A stretch of DNA of 9,742 bases from Candidatus Pacearchaeota archaeon (GCA_002688875.1 NZDU01000059.1:1-9742), one strand, 5' to 3'. Positions 1 through 4,162 are shown, counted from the stretch's first letter. Numbers and translations are program-made. Notes: generated from the letters alone by a model not told the origin.

Positions 1-31
1 GAAAACTTTTAAGATACGATTCACTCTTCAT
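1..31 (-). CDS. Possible N-terminus of a protein running off the left edge
   Basis: On the minus strand an ATG at 31-29 opens a frame that stays open to the window edge (MKSESYLKSF). A GAGGT Shine-Dalgarno-like motif lies at 44-40, 8 nt before the ATG, and an A-rich TATA-like stretch lies around 47-56. That would make it divergent from the antitoxin gene at 142. Ten codons are too few to identify a product, and an open frame this short can arise by chance. The call rests on the start-site context only. Confidence 0.3.
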   Translation of the reverse strand, partial: MKSESYLKSF

Positions 32-33
32 TT

Positions 34-69
34 TGACTTACCTCTTTTTTAGTTAGAATTGGTAAGTCA
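34..69. repeat. 9-bp inverted repeat upstream of the possible left-edge gene
   Basis: TGACTTACC at 34-42 is exactly complementary to GGTAAGTCA at 61-69, with an 18-nt spacer holding a T-run. It covers the region where the promoter and SD-like site of the possible minus-strand gene at 1-31 would lie, so an operator is one reading. A hairpin followed by the T-rich stretch at 71-80 is another, but no gene is seen ending just before it. Confidence 0.45.
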
Positions 70-113
70 CCTTATTTTTTATATGGTTTCACCAGAGCCG
101 GGAATAGATAATC

Positions 114-120
114 TTAAATA
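114..120 (+). promoter_or_regulatory. TATA box of the antitoxin gene
   Basis: TTAAATA is centred about 25 nt before the ATG at 142, the spacing expected of an archaeal TATA box driving a leaderless transcript. The sequence before it is purine-rich, as in a BRE. Confidence 0.55.
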
Positions 121-126
121 ATCCTT

Positions 127-138
127 CCTATTAATAGG
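127..138. promoter_or_regulatory. 12-bp perfect palindrome, candidate operator of the antitoxin gene
   Basis: CCTATTAATAGG is its own reverse complement and lies between the TATA box (114-120) and the ATG at 142, where a bound repressor would block initiation. The toxin gene has a palindrome of the same length in the equivalent position (625-636). An operator role is inferred. Confidence 0.4.
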
Positions 139-141
139 GCT

Positions 142-300
142 ATGGAAACAGTAACAATATCAAAACAAAAGTATGAAGAAATACTAAGAGAATTAGAAAT
201 GCTGAAGGAAATGCAAAAACAAACGGAAGATGATGAATTACTGGAACAATTTAAGGAAAGTTTAGAAGATGTGAGATTGGGAAGAATTACCGAAGCTTAA
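142..300 (+). CDS. Small antitoxin-like protein, 52 aa, partner of the RelE/ParE-type toxin
   Basis: This 52-codon frame starts at the ATG at 142 and ends with TAA at 298-300. The N-terminus METVTISKQKYEEIL has the beta-strand-then-helix look of small antitoxins. A long charged helix follows, then the C-terminal pattern FKESLEDVRLGRITEA (residues 37-52), which resembles the toxin-wrapping tail of archaeal RelB-like antitoxins (acidic helix, then G-R-I). It would bind and neutralise the toxin encoded at 297-617 and may repress transcription. No separate DNA-binding domain is evident at this length, though the N-terminal strand could serve. The oddity is orientation: it meets the toxin tail-to-tail, sharing the 4 bases TTAA, instead of preceding it in one operon. 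The family call is by pattern recognition and the pairing is by adjacency. Confidence 0.6.
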   Translation: METVTISKQKYEEILRELEMLKEMQKQTEDDELLEQFKESLEDVRLGRITEA

Positions 301-617
301 TTCTCGTCATTACTTAATAATCTTCTTAGATATTCTTTATAATTATTAATATTATCTTTTGCAAAGTCGATTTCTTTCTGTTGAGCTTTCTTGTTGCTTA
401 TTGCAATAATGAGAATAGCATTTAAATCATCAAAGATAAGATAATAAATCCTCTTTTCTTCTAGTTTCTTTTCTCTTAGGATTTTGATTTGTAATTGGTC
501 ACCGACATATGGATTTTCTTTTAGTTGTTCAATTAGCTTATTTACTCTTTTAATTTCTTCATCTGAAAGTCTTTCTACCTCTTTATTGAATCTGTTAGTT
601 CTTTTTACTTTGTACAT
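297..617 (-). CDS. RelE/ParE-superfamily toxin, 106 aa
   Basis: Proteins of this superfamily either cleave mRNA at the ribosome (RelE) or poison gyrase (ParE). The layout fits: an N-terminal strand and helices (residues 1-35, with LSDEEIKRVNKLIEQL), then KENPYVGD, a basic stretch LREKKLEEKRIYYLI (47-61), a hydrophobic strand AILIIAIS (67-74) and the segment NKKAQQKEID (75-84). The pattern of LREKK, then KRIYYLIF, then ISNKK is typical of archaeal RelE-type toxins. The length of 106 aa is normal. RNase activity is more likely than gyrase poisoning by resemblance, but the two cannot be separated here. The gene has its own TATA box and palindrome and converges on the antitoxin at 142-300 with a 4-bp overlap of stop codons. 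Confidence 0.75.
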   Translation of the reverse strand: MYKVKRTNRFNKEVERLSDEEIKRVNKLIEQLKENPYVGDQLQIKILREKKLEEKRIYYLIFDDLNAILIIAISNKKAQQKEIDFAKDNINNYKEYLRRLLSNDEN

Positions 618-624
618 AGATTAT

Positions 625-646
625 TTAGTATACTAAACTATAAAAA
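625..646 (-). promoter_or_regulatory. Toxin promoter: TATA box plus 12-bp palindrome
   Basis: On the minus strand TTTTTATA (646-639) is centred about 25 nt before the toxin ATG at 617. Between it and the start lies the perfect palindrome TTAGTATACTAA (625-636). The arrangement mirrors the antitoxin promoter (114-138), although the palindrome sequence differs. The TATA call is well supported by spacing. The operator role is inferred. Confidence 0.5.
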
Positions 647-675
647 TGTTTGAATCGTATACAATTTTCATTTTT

Positions 676-709
676 AGATATACTCTGATTATACTTGGCG
701 AGAGTATCT
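676..709. repeat. Imperfect hairpin between two minus-strand genes
   Basis: TACTCT (681-686) pairs with AGAGTA (701-706), and AGA (676-678) can pair with TCT (707-709) across a 2-nt bulge. It sits directly downstream of the 710-1045 gene. On that gene's strand no T-run follows the stem, so a terminator role is doubtful. Confidence 0.3.
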
Positions 710-1045
710 TTAAACGTTCAGGAATCTTGATTTACTAAGTTTTTCTTCTAAGCCCTGATTTGTATATATTGTGGTAGTATCATTTTCTTCTTGTAATGCT
801 TTTAGGCATTCTTCAGGAGGTACTTGAAACCAGAAATTATCGAAGATCCAATTTGTGATCTGTTGAGCTTCTATACGAGGAAAATCGCAACCTCTGCCAC
901 CTGTAAAATTTTTATAACCGAAAGGTTCAGAGGATTTTGCTCCAAAATCTTTTCCATCCTCACTAACAGTAACATAGATAGTATTTCCATCCAAGCTTTT
1001 TGGTAATTCTGTATTTACTTGAATAACTCTTTCATAATTGCTCAT
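710..1045 (-). CDS. Hypothetical protein, 111 aa
   Basis: I do not recognise this protein. It is soluble-looking, with no membrane segment or signal peptide. The first 45 residues look beta-rich (ERVIQVNTELP, NTIYVTVSEDG), with a glycine-rich turn FTGGRGC around 47-53. An aromatic helix TNWIFDNFWFQVPPEE (64-79) and a charged C-terminus follow. Cys53 and Cys80 are the only cysteines and make no metal-site pattern. The ATG at 1045 is chosen because a TATA-like element lies about 26 nt upstream (1067-1078). It lies downstream of the Lys-tailed protein at 1169-1399 on the same strand, but each has its own promoter. Codon use is plain AT-rich, like the adjacent TA module, which fits an accessory gene. 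Confidence 0.65.
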   Translation of the reverse strand: MSNYERVIQVNTELPKSLDGNTIYVTVSEDGKDFGAKSSEPFGYKNFTGGRGCDFPRIEAQQITNWIFDNFWFQVPPEECLKALQEENDTTTIYTNQGLEEKLSKSRFLNV

Positions 1046-1066
1046 AGAAAGATCTGGAAAGTATTG

Positions 1067-1078
1067 TTTAAAAATATT
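1067..1078 (-). promoter_or_regulatory. TATA box for the 710-1045 gene
   Basis: AATATTTTTAAA on the minus strand is centred about 26 nt before the ATG at 1045, implying a leaderless transcript. Confidence 0.45.
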
Positions 1079-1151
1079 ATTGTTGAATAGAAATATTTGG
1101 TTTTTGTAATATTGATAATTTGCAGTTGCGACTAACTCAGTACATCAGATC

Positions 1152-1171
1152 TAGTAATTAAACAATTACTA
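1152..1171 (-). terminator. 8-bp hairpin overlapping the stop codon of the 1169-1399 gene
   Basis: TAGTAATT (1152-1159) and AATTACTA (1164-1171) form a perfect stem with a 4-nt loop that includes the TAG stop of the minus-strand gene. It could protect the 3' end or help termination. No long T-run follows on that strand, so the role is uncertain. Confidence 0.3.
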
Positions 1172-1399
1172 TTTCTTTTTAGAAGTTTTCTTTTTGTTGG
1201 CTTTTTTGGCTGGCTTCTTGCTAGAGGCTTTTTTTGATGGCTTGATCTGAACTAGATTTGATTCAGTTCTTTTAAGATCGCTAACTGTTGCTTCTAGATG
1301 TTCTAATCTTTCGGCTAGACCTAGTATGTGATCTTTTAATTCCATCGTATCTCTTTTAACACCTGAAAAAGCTTGTTTGACGTTGTGTTCAAAACTCAT
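1169..1399 (-). CDS. Coiled-coil protein with Lys-rich C-terminal tail, 76 aa
   Basis: The first two-thirds (about residues 14-50) is a strongly helical charged segment with heptad-like leucines (LKDHILGLAERLEHLEATVSD), predicted to be a coiled coil. From residue 53 to the end it is a low-complexity Lys/Ala/Ser tail with repeated KKxxxKK units, resembling histone H1 C-terminal tails and other nucleic-acid-binding tails. No enzyme motif is present. A reasonable inference is an oligomeric nucleic-acid- or ribosome-associated protein, since small proteins of this build are common in DPANN genomes. The start at 1399 is fixed by a strong TATA box centred about 28 nt upstream (1424-1431). The basic peptide at 7951-8058 has a similar Lys-rich character. 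Confidence 0.65.
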   Translation of the reverse strand: MSFEHNVKQAFSGVKRDTMELKDHILGLAERLEHLEATVSDLKRTESNLVQIKPSKKASSKKPAKKANKKKTSKKK

Positions 1400-1423
1400 T
1401 GTAAACTTGGATAATAAGAGAGG

Positions 1424-1431
1424 TATATAAA
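1424..1431. promoter_or_regulatory. Strong TATA box, usable in both directions
   Basis: TATATAAA on the plus strand reads TTTATATA on the minus strand. For the minus strand it is centred about 28 nt before the ATG at 1399. Read forward it would start a transcript near 1453, entering the unexplained segment 1453-1566. The minus-strand role is well supported. The plus-strand role is speculative. Confidence 0.6.
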
Positions 1432-1452
1432 TGTTTTGATTTGTTGTAATTT

Positions 1453-1566
1453 TGTAATAGTTACTGGTTGGTAGTTGTTCGAGGGGGTTGGAGGGTAGGG
1501 TTAAGAATCCTGTTTGTTCGGTTTAATGAATCTTATATGTTGCGGGTTTGAATTCTGCTGAGCGCA
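1453..1566 (+). other. Unexplained spacer segment: possible small RNA or relic with tRNA-like 3' end
   Basis: This is the main content of the 230-nt gene-free stretch 1400-1629. A TATA box at 1424-1431 could start a plus-strand transcript near 1453. The segment is locally G-rich (1476-1500). It holds two imperfect direct repeats, GGTTAAGAATCC (1499-1510) and GGTTTAATGAATC (1520-1532). It ends in a T-arm-like hairpin, GCGGG-TTTGAAT-TCTGC (1542-1558), followed by TGAGCGCA, which would fit a tRNA acceptor 3' strand plus discriminator base. No matching 5' acceptor strand is present upstream, and the loop lacks the conserved C56. An in-frame stretch from 1461 to a TAA at 1524-1526 uses codons like the core genes but has no ATG. 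It could be a small RNA, a tRNA 3' relic or a gene remnant, and I cannot choose. Confidence 0.25.
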
Positions 1567-1600
1567 TAATTAGTAATTAAAAAAGGAAAATGTACCTAAG

Positions 1601-1608
1601 TTTATAAA
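1601..1608 (+). promoter_or_regulatory. TATA box of the four-helix membrane protein gene
   Basis: TTTATAAA is centred about 26 nt before the ATG at 1630. The ATG at 1621 opens only a 4-codon frame, so TATA spacing supports 1630 as both transcript and translation start. Confidence 0.55.
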
Positions 1609-1629
1609 GATTAATTCTTTAATGGCCTT

Positions 1630-2055
1630 ATGGTAAAGTTAATCGGCCGGATTAAACCAAAAAAGGTTACTATTGCATTAATTCTTCTTTGGACTTCATT
1701 TATTTCTTTTGTTTTGGAAGTAATTATAGTCTCATTATTCGTGCCACCAAGTCATTTTAAATTAGCGATTAGTAAAACCACTGAGACAATTATTCAACTA
1801 ACTGGATGGATTTTTATGATAGTTTTTTTTATTTTCTTGATTTTTTTAATATTAATGATTTCTAAAGGGAAAAATTGGGCAAGAATCACCTATCTGATCC
1901 TATTTATTCTTAGTATTCCCTATAACATTCTTCAATCATTATCTGTCCTATTAGAAGTTCCATATTTGATTATAGTAAGCGTTCTATATTTCGCGACTTC
2001 GATAATTGGTTTAGGATTATTATTCACTAAACAATCAAATAATTGGTTTAATTAA
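1630..2055 (+). CDS. Four-helix integral membrane protein, 141 aa
   Basis: Four hydrophobic segments are visible at about residues 13-38, 54-78, 85-105 and 110-133. A short Lys/Arg-rich N-terminus precedes the first, which suggests a cytoplasmic N-terminus. The loop between helices 2 and 3 carries SKGKNWARI (78-86). A G-[KR]-N-W-A-R motif in that position recurs in small four-helix membrane proteins of unknown function in bacteria and archaea. No catalytic or transport motif is seen. It has its own TATA box and is followed by a hairpin/T-run candidate terminator and then the tRNA-Lys promoter, so it is probably monocistronic. AT-rich codon use fits an accessory gene. Confidence 0.7.
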   Translation: MVKLIGRIKPKKVTIALILLWTSFISFVLEVIIVSLFVPPSHFKLAISKTTETIIQLTGWIFMIVFFIFLIFLILMISKGKNWARITYLILFILSIPYNILQSLSVLLEVPYLIIVSVLYFATSIIGLGLLFTKQSNNWFN

Positions 2056-2065
2056 GTAAATAACG

Positions 2066-2118
2066 TACTGGACTAAACTCATTTTTCTTAACATAGAGTT
2101 CAGTATTGTACCTTTTTC
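2066..2118 (+). terminator. Candidate terminator after the four-helix membrane protein gene
   Basis: TACTG (2066-2070) and AACTC (2076-2080) pair with GAGTT (2096-2100) and CAGTA (2101-2105) around a 5-nt bulge, with T-runs in the loop (2082-2086) and downstream (2113-2117). Archaeal termination needs mainly the T-runs. The stem is imperfect. Confidence 0.4.
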
Positions 2119-2130
2119 TTAAGAAGTAAA

Positions 2131-2140
2131 GATTATATAC
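2131..2140 (+). promoter_or_regulatory. TATA box of tRNA-Lys
   Basis: GATTATATAC is centred about 28 nt before the first base of the tRNA. This fits direct initiation at or near the mature 5' end. Confidence 0.6.
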
Positions 2141-2163
2141 CCTTGTTTGTAATATTTTTATAT

Positions 2164-2238
2164 GGCCTGTTAGCTCAGCCAGGTTAGAGCACCTGACTCT
2201 TAATCAGGGTGTCGGGGGTTCAAATCCCCCACAGGCCA
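2164..2238 (+). tRNA. tRNA-Lys (anticodon CTT)
   Basis: A complete 75-nt cloverleaf is visible. The acceptor stem is GGCCTGT/ACAGGCC with discriminator A. The D-arm is GCTC/GAGC with a 10-nt loop. The anticodon stem is CCTGA/TCAGG with loop CTCTTAA, giving anticodon CTT. The variable region is GTGTC, and the T-arm is GGGGG/CCCCC with loop TTCAAAT. The anticodon reads AAG lysine codons. CCA is not encoded (the next bases are TGT), as is usual in archaea, and no intron is present. It stands alone with its own TATA box. Confidence 0.97.
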
Positions 2239-2249
2239 TGTTGATAAGA

Positions 2250-2257
2250 TTTAAATA
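2250..2257 (+). promoter_or_regulatory. TATA box of the 71-aa membrane protein gene
   Basis: TTTAAATA is centred about 28 nt before the ATG at 2282, implying a leaderless mRNA starting just after the tRNA gene. Confidence 0.5.
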
Positions 2258-2281
2258 ATATGAAATATTAGTGAATAGAAG

Positions 2282-2497
2282 ATGGTATTCAATATTGAGG
2301 CTTTGATTTTTTATGGGTTGTTGTTGGATAGTTTTATTGCTAATGTTTTTTTTTGGTTTGCTCCGGGGCAGTATAAAAAGATTGCGGGGAAGTTTCATAG
2401 GCATTTTCCGGAGAGCAAGGGGTGGTGTGCTATGTATTTTGTATTGGTTTTGTGGGTGGGTTTTGGGTTGTATAGGTTAGGGGTTTTGCCTTGGTGA
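2282..2497 (+). CDS. Two-helix small membrane protein, 71 aa
   Basis: Two hydrophobic helices are visible, about residues 5-26 (IEALIFYGLLLDSFIANVFF) and 49-66. They are joined by a basic, aromatic loop with YKKIAGKFHRHFP, and the protein ends in LYRLGVLPW. The pattern of a helix with L-D-S-x-x-A-N, a basic loop, then VLVLWxGxxLYRLGVL looks like a conserved small protein of DPANN archaea with no assigned role, though I recall this only as a pattern. Its coding strand is G-rich and C-poor like the core enzymes, so it is probably native. It lies 43 nt downstream of tRNA-Lys with its own TATA box. Confidence 0.7.
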   Translation: MVFNIEALIFYGLLLDSFIANVFFWFAPGQYKKIAGKFHRHFPESKGWCAMYFVLVLWVGFGLYRLGVLPW

Positions 2498-2529
2498 TTG
2501 ATTGGAGAATATTAATTTTTATAGAAAAG

Positions 2530-2538
2530 GTTAAATAA
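2530..2538 (+). promoter_or_regulatory. TATA box of the hicB-hicA-nth cassette
   Basis: GTTAAATAA is centred about 25 nt before the hicB ATG at 2559. The ATG at 2540 opens only a 4-codon frame, so it is not the start. Confidence 0.5.
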
Positions 2539-2558
2539 TATGGACATTAAATAGACTT

Positions 2559-2756
2559 ATGGAATTGAAAATTATGTTGGAAGAGCAAGAAGAGGGGGGT
2601 TTTACGGTGCATGTCCCATCGTTGCCAGGTTGTATTTCTGAGGGAGATACTGTTGAAGAATCAATTAAGAATATCAGAGAGGCTATTGAGTTGTATTTAG
2701 ATGTTGAATTAGATGATATTGATAAGAAGGGAAAAATCATTAATATAGAAATATAA
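2559..2756 (+). CDS. hicB: HicB-family antitoxin, 65 aa
   Basis: HicB folds as a partial RNase H-like domain that blocks the HicA active site. The diagnostic run EEGGFTVHVPSLPGCISEGD (residues 11-30) is plain to see, with an acidic-rich strand, the P-x-L-P-G-C turn and a following glycine. The helix TVEESIKNIREAIELYLD (31-48) comes next. At 65 aa it is the short form and lacks the C-terminal ribbon-helix-helix or HTH domain that many HicB proteins use for autoregulation, so this copy may not bind DNA by itself. It precedes hicA by a single base. The antitoxin-first order is the reverse of the classical hicA-hicB order but is common in archaea and cyanobacteria. Codons are AT-rich, unlike the following nth gene. 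Confidence 0.92.
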   Translation: MELKIMLEEQEEGGFTVHVPSLPGCISEGDTVEESIKNIREAIELYLDVELDDIDKKGKIINIEI

Positions 2757-2757
2757 A

Positions 2758-2982
2758 ATGGAGCTTCCTCAGATTTCTGGTTTCAAGCTCATTAAGATTC
2801 TTAGTAAATTTGGGTTTAATCCTGTAAGACAAAAAGGAAGTCATGTGCAATTACAAAAGATTGAAGATAATAAAATGATTAGATTAACAGTGCCTATTCA
2901 TGAAAAGTTGAAAAAAGGGACTTTGTCAAGAATTATAAAAGATTCAAAAGTAAATCAGGAGGAATTTTGTAAATATCTGTAG
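2758..2982 (+). CDS. hicA: HicA-family mRNA interferase toxin, 74 aa
   Basis: HicA is a small double-stranded-RNA-binding-fold RNase that cleaves mRNA. The N-terminal helix KLIKILSKFGFNPVRQKGSH (residues 10-29) contains the family's G-x-x-x-x-R-x-x-G-S-H signature, with His29 in the catalytic position. The strand IRLTVPIHEKLKKGTLSRII (41-60) carries the second conserved block, P-x-H-x-x-x-x-x-G-T-L. All key residues are present and the length is normal, so it should be an active toxin. It starts 1 nt after hicB and its TAG stop directly abuts the ATG of nth, giving an antitoxin-toxin-repair gene order under one promoter. Confidence 0.93.
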   Translation: MELPQISGFKLIKILSKFGFNPVRQKGSHVQLQKIEDNKMIRLTVPIHEKLKKGTLSRIIKDSKVNQEEFCKYL

Positions 2983-3687
2983 ATGGAAAGTATTAGTGAA
3001 GTGATGAGGGTTCTTGAGGAACATTATAAGGATGAGAGGAGAACTAGTCTTAATAGGATGAGGGAACATCGGGATCCGTTTAGGGTTTTGATTGGGTGTT
3101 TAGTTAGTATTAATATTAAGGATGAAGTTTGTGATGAGATTCTTGGGGTTTTGTTTTCGAAGGTTAGTGGGTTTCAGGATGTGATTGATATGGATATTTT
3201 GGAGTTGGAGGAGATATTGTGGAATGCGCGGTATCGTCGGATAAAAGCGGCGAGGTTGAAGGAAGTTTCGAGGGAAGTTTTGGAAAGGTTTGATGGAGGG
3301 GTTCCGGATAGTGCTGATGAGTTGTTGTCTATTAAAGGGATTGGGCCTAAGACTTGTAATATTGTTCTTTCATTTGCGTTTGATAAACCGGTTATTCCTG
3401 TGGATTCTAATACTATTCGGATTGTTGGTAGGTTGGGGTGGATGAGGGATGTTGGAGTTACGGGGGGTGGGGATGTTGGAGATGGGAAGGCTCTAGGGAA
3501 GGGTGGTGGGAAGGCACGAGAAGTTGAGAGGGTGTTGGTTTCTGGGCTTGAGGATGATCAGATTCGAAATGCTAATGCATTGTTTATGTTGCATGGACGT
3601 GAGTGTTGTGTGCCGATTGGTCCGTTTTGTTCAAGGTGTCCGGTGGCTGAAGGGTGTGAGAAGAGGGGGGTTGAGAGGGGTCGGTAG
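2983..3687 (+). CDS. nth: Endonuclease III-type DNA glycosylase with [4Fe-4S] cluster, 234 aa
   Basis: This HhH-GPD base-excision enzyme removes oxidised pyrimidines and nicks abasic sites. The helix-hairpin-helix is SIKGIGPKTCNIVL (residues 116-129) with Lys123 in the Schiff-base position. PVDSNTIRIVGRLG (139-152) supplies the catalytic Asp141. The C-terminal C-x6-C-x2-C-x5-C cluster ligands are Cys209, 216, 219 and 225. The usual His after the Asp (V-D-T-H) is Asn here, and the SAQxxD block is SINIKD (42-47), with Asn for the DNA-inserting Gln. A glycine-rich insert (about 157-176) lies between the catalytic and Fe-S parts. These differences suggest a divergent Nth-like branch, and mismatch-type substrate preference cannot be excluded. 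The gene abuts hicA with no gap but has the G-rich, C-poor codon style of core genes. Confidence 0.88.
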   Translation: MESISEVMRVLEEHYKDERRTSLNRMREHRDPFRVLIGCLVSINIKDEVCDEILGVLFSKVSGFQDVIDMDILELEEILWNARYRRIKAARLKEVSREVLERFDGGVPDSADELLSIKGIGPKTCNIVLSFAFDKPVIPVDSNTIRIVGRLGWMRDVGVTGGGDVGDGKALGKGGGKAREVERVLVSGLEDDQIRNANALFMLHGRECCVPIGPFCSRCPVAEGCEKRGVERGR

Positions 3688-3727
3688 GGATAGAAGATAT
3701 GTTAATCTTAAATTAAATGGTTGAAAT

Positions 3728-3755
3728 AAAAAACACCTCTCACTAAATAAAAAAA
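3728..3755 (-). terminator. Oligo-T terminator of the winged-helix gene
   Basis: On the minus strand a T7 run (3755-3749) and a T6 run (3733-3728) follow the stop codon of the 3761-4027 gene by a few bases. Paired T-runs without a hairpin are the usual archaeal termination signal. Confidence 0.55.
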
Positions 3756-3760
3756 TAAAG

Positions 3761-4027
3761 TTAAGCTAGTTGTCTTCGGATAGAATCTATGTTTTCAGCT
3801 ATTTCTTCACCTTTCTTGGTTAGCTTTATCAACTTAATTCTACCTTTTTTTTCGAAATCAACTAATCCCAAAACCTCTAAAGTCTGCAGGATTTTTACAG
3901 CATGAGAGTAGGTACAATCTACTTCCTTGGCTAGTAAAGAACCGTAACGGGCCTTAGACATTTTCTTTAAGGCTACCAACATTAAAGCCGGTTTTCTTCT
4001 AAAAAATATATCGAAATTGTCTTTCAT
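3761..4027 (-). CDS. Winged helix-turn-helix transcription regulator, 88 aa
   Basis: The protein is a single compact wHTH domain. A first helix PALMLVALKKM (13-23) is followed by helix 2, GSLLAKEV (29-36). The recognition helix is TYSHAVKILQTLEVLGLVDF (39-58), and the wing is GRIKLIKLTKKGEEIA (62-77), with the L-T-x-K-G-x-x-x-A ending typical of MarR/ArsR-like archaeal regulators. No ligand-binding or metal-site residues are evident. It should bind DNA as a dimer. Two direct copies of a 10-bp sequence in its own promoter are a candidate autoregulatory site. It is transcribed away from the 4163 gene, so it might control that neighbour too. Its target is otherwise unknown. Confidence 0.8.
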   Translation of the reverse strand: MKDNFDIFFRRKPALMLVALKKMSKARYGSLLAKEVDCTYSHAVKILQTLEVLGLVDFEKKGRIKLIKLTKKGEEIAENIDSIRRQLA

Positions 4028-4054
4028 TTTCTCTTAAGGGATTTAATTATTGTC

Positions 4055-4081
4055 TTAAAACTATATGTTTCAAAACTATAT
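4055..4081 (-). promoter_or_regulatory. Promoter region of the wHTH gene with 10-bp direct repeats
   Basis: On the minus strand ATATAGTTTT occurs twice, at 4081-4072 and 4066-4057, spaced 15 nt start to start. The promoter-proximal copy leads into a TATA-like TTTTAAG about 30 nt before the ATG at 4027. It may be a TATA element plus a repeated regulator site. Confidence 0.4.
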
Positions 4082-4100
4082 ATTAGTAGTTGTGATTCAG

Positions 4101-4109
4101 CTTATAAAG
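4101..4109 (+). promoter_or_regulatory. TATA box upstream of the 4163 gene
   Basis: CTTATAAAG would place the transcript start near 4131, leaving a roughly 30-nt leader. Unlike its neighbours this gene would then not be leaderless. A small hairpin TTTCC-GTT-GGAAA (4111-4123) lies just before that start. Confidence 0.4.
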
Positions 4110-4162
4110 CTTTCCGTTGGAAAAGTTAACCTTGGAGTAGCAAATGAATAGTGGTTAGATGA

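Noticed and set aside
34..80. A rho-independent-style terminator for an upstream plus-strand gene
   Set aside because: The 9-bp stem is followed by T-rich sequence, but no plus-strand frame is seen ending before it. The minus-strand start signals at 31-56 explain the area at least as well.
824..1006. 60-residue plus-strand frame
   Set aside because: It is antisense to the 710-1045 gene. The minus-strand gene has a well-placed TATA box and a better protein-like composition.
1490..1566. A complete tRNA gene ending at 1566
   Set aside because: A T-arm-like stem-loop and possible acceptor 3' strand exist, but there is no matching 5' acceptor strand or credible D-arm. The anticodon-like loop would read AAG, and the T-loop lacks C56.
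2538..2560. ATG at 2540 as the hicB start
   Set aside because: It opens a 4-codon frame ending in TAG. The HicB fold begins cleanly at 2559 with good TATA spacing.
3503..3724. 73-residue plus-strand frame overlapping the 3' half of nth
   Set aside because: It lies in another frame of nth, where the Fe-S cysteine motif proves the nth frame. It has no promoter and an Arg/Gly/Val-rich composition typical of an out-of-frame reading.
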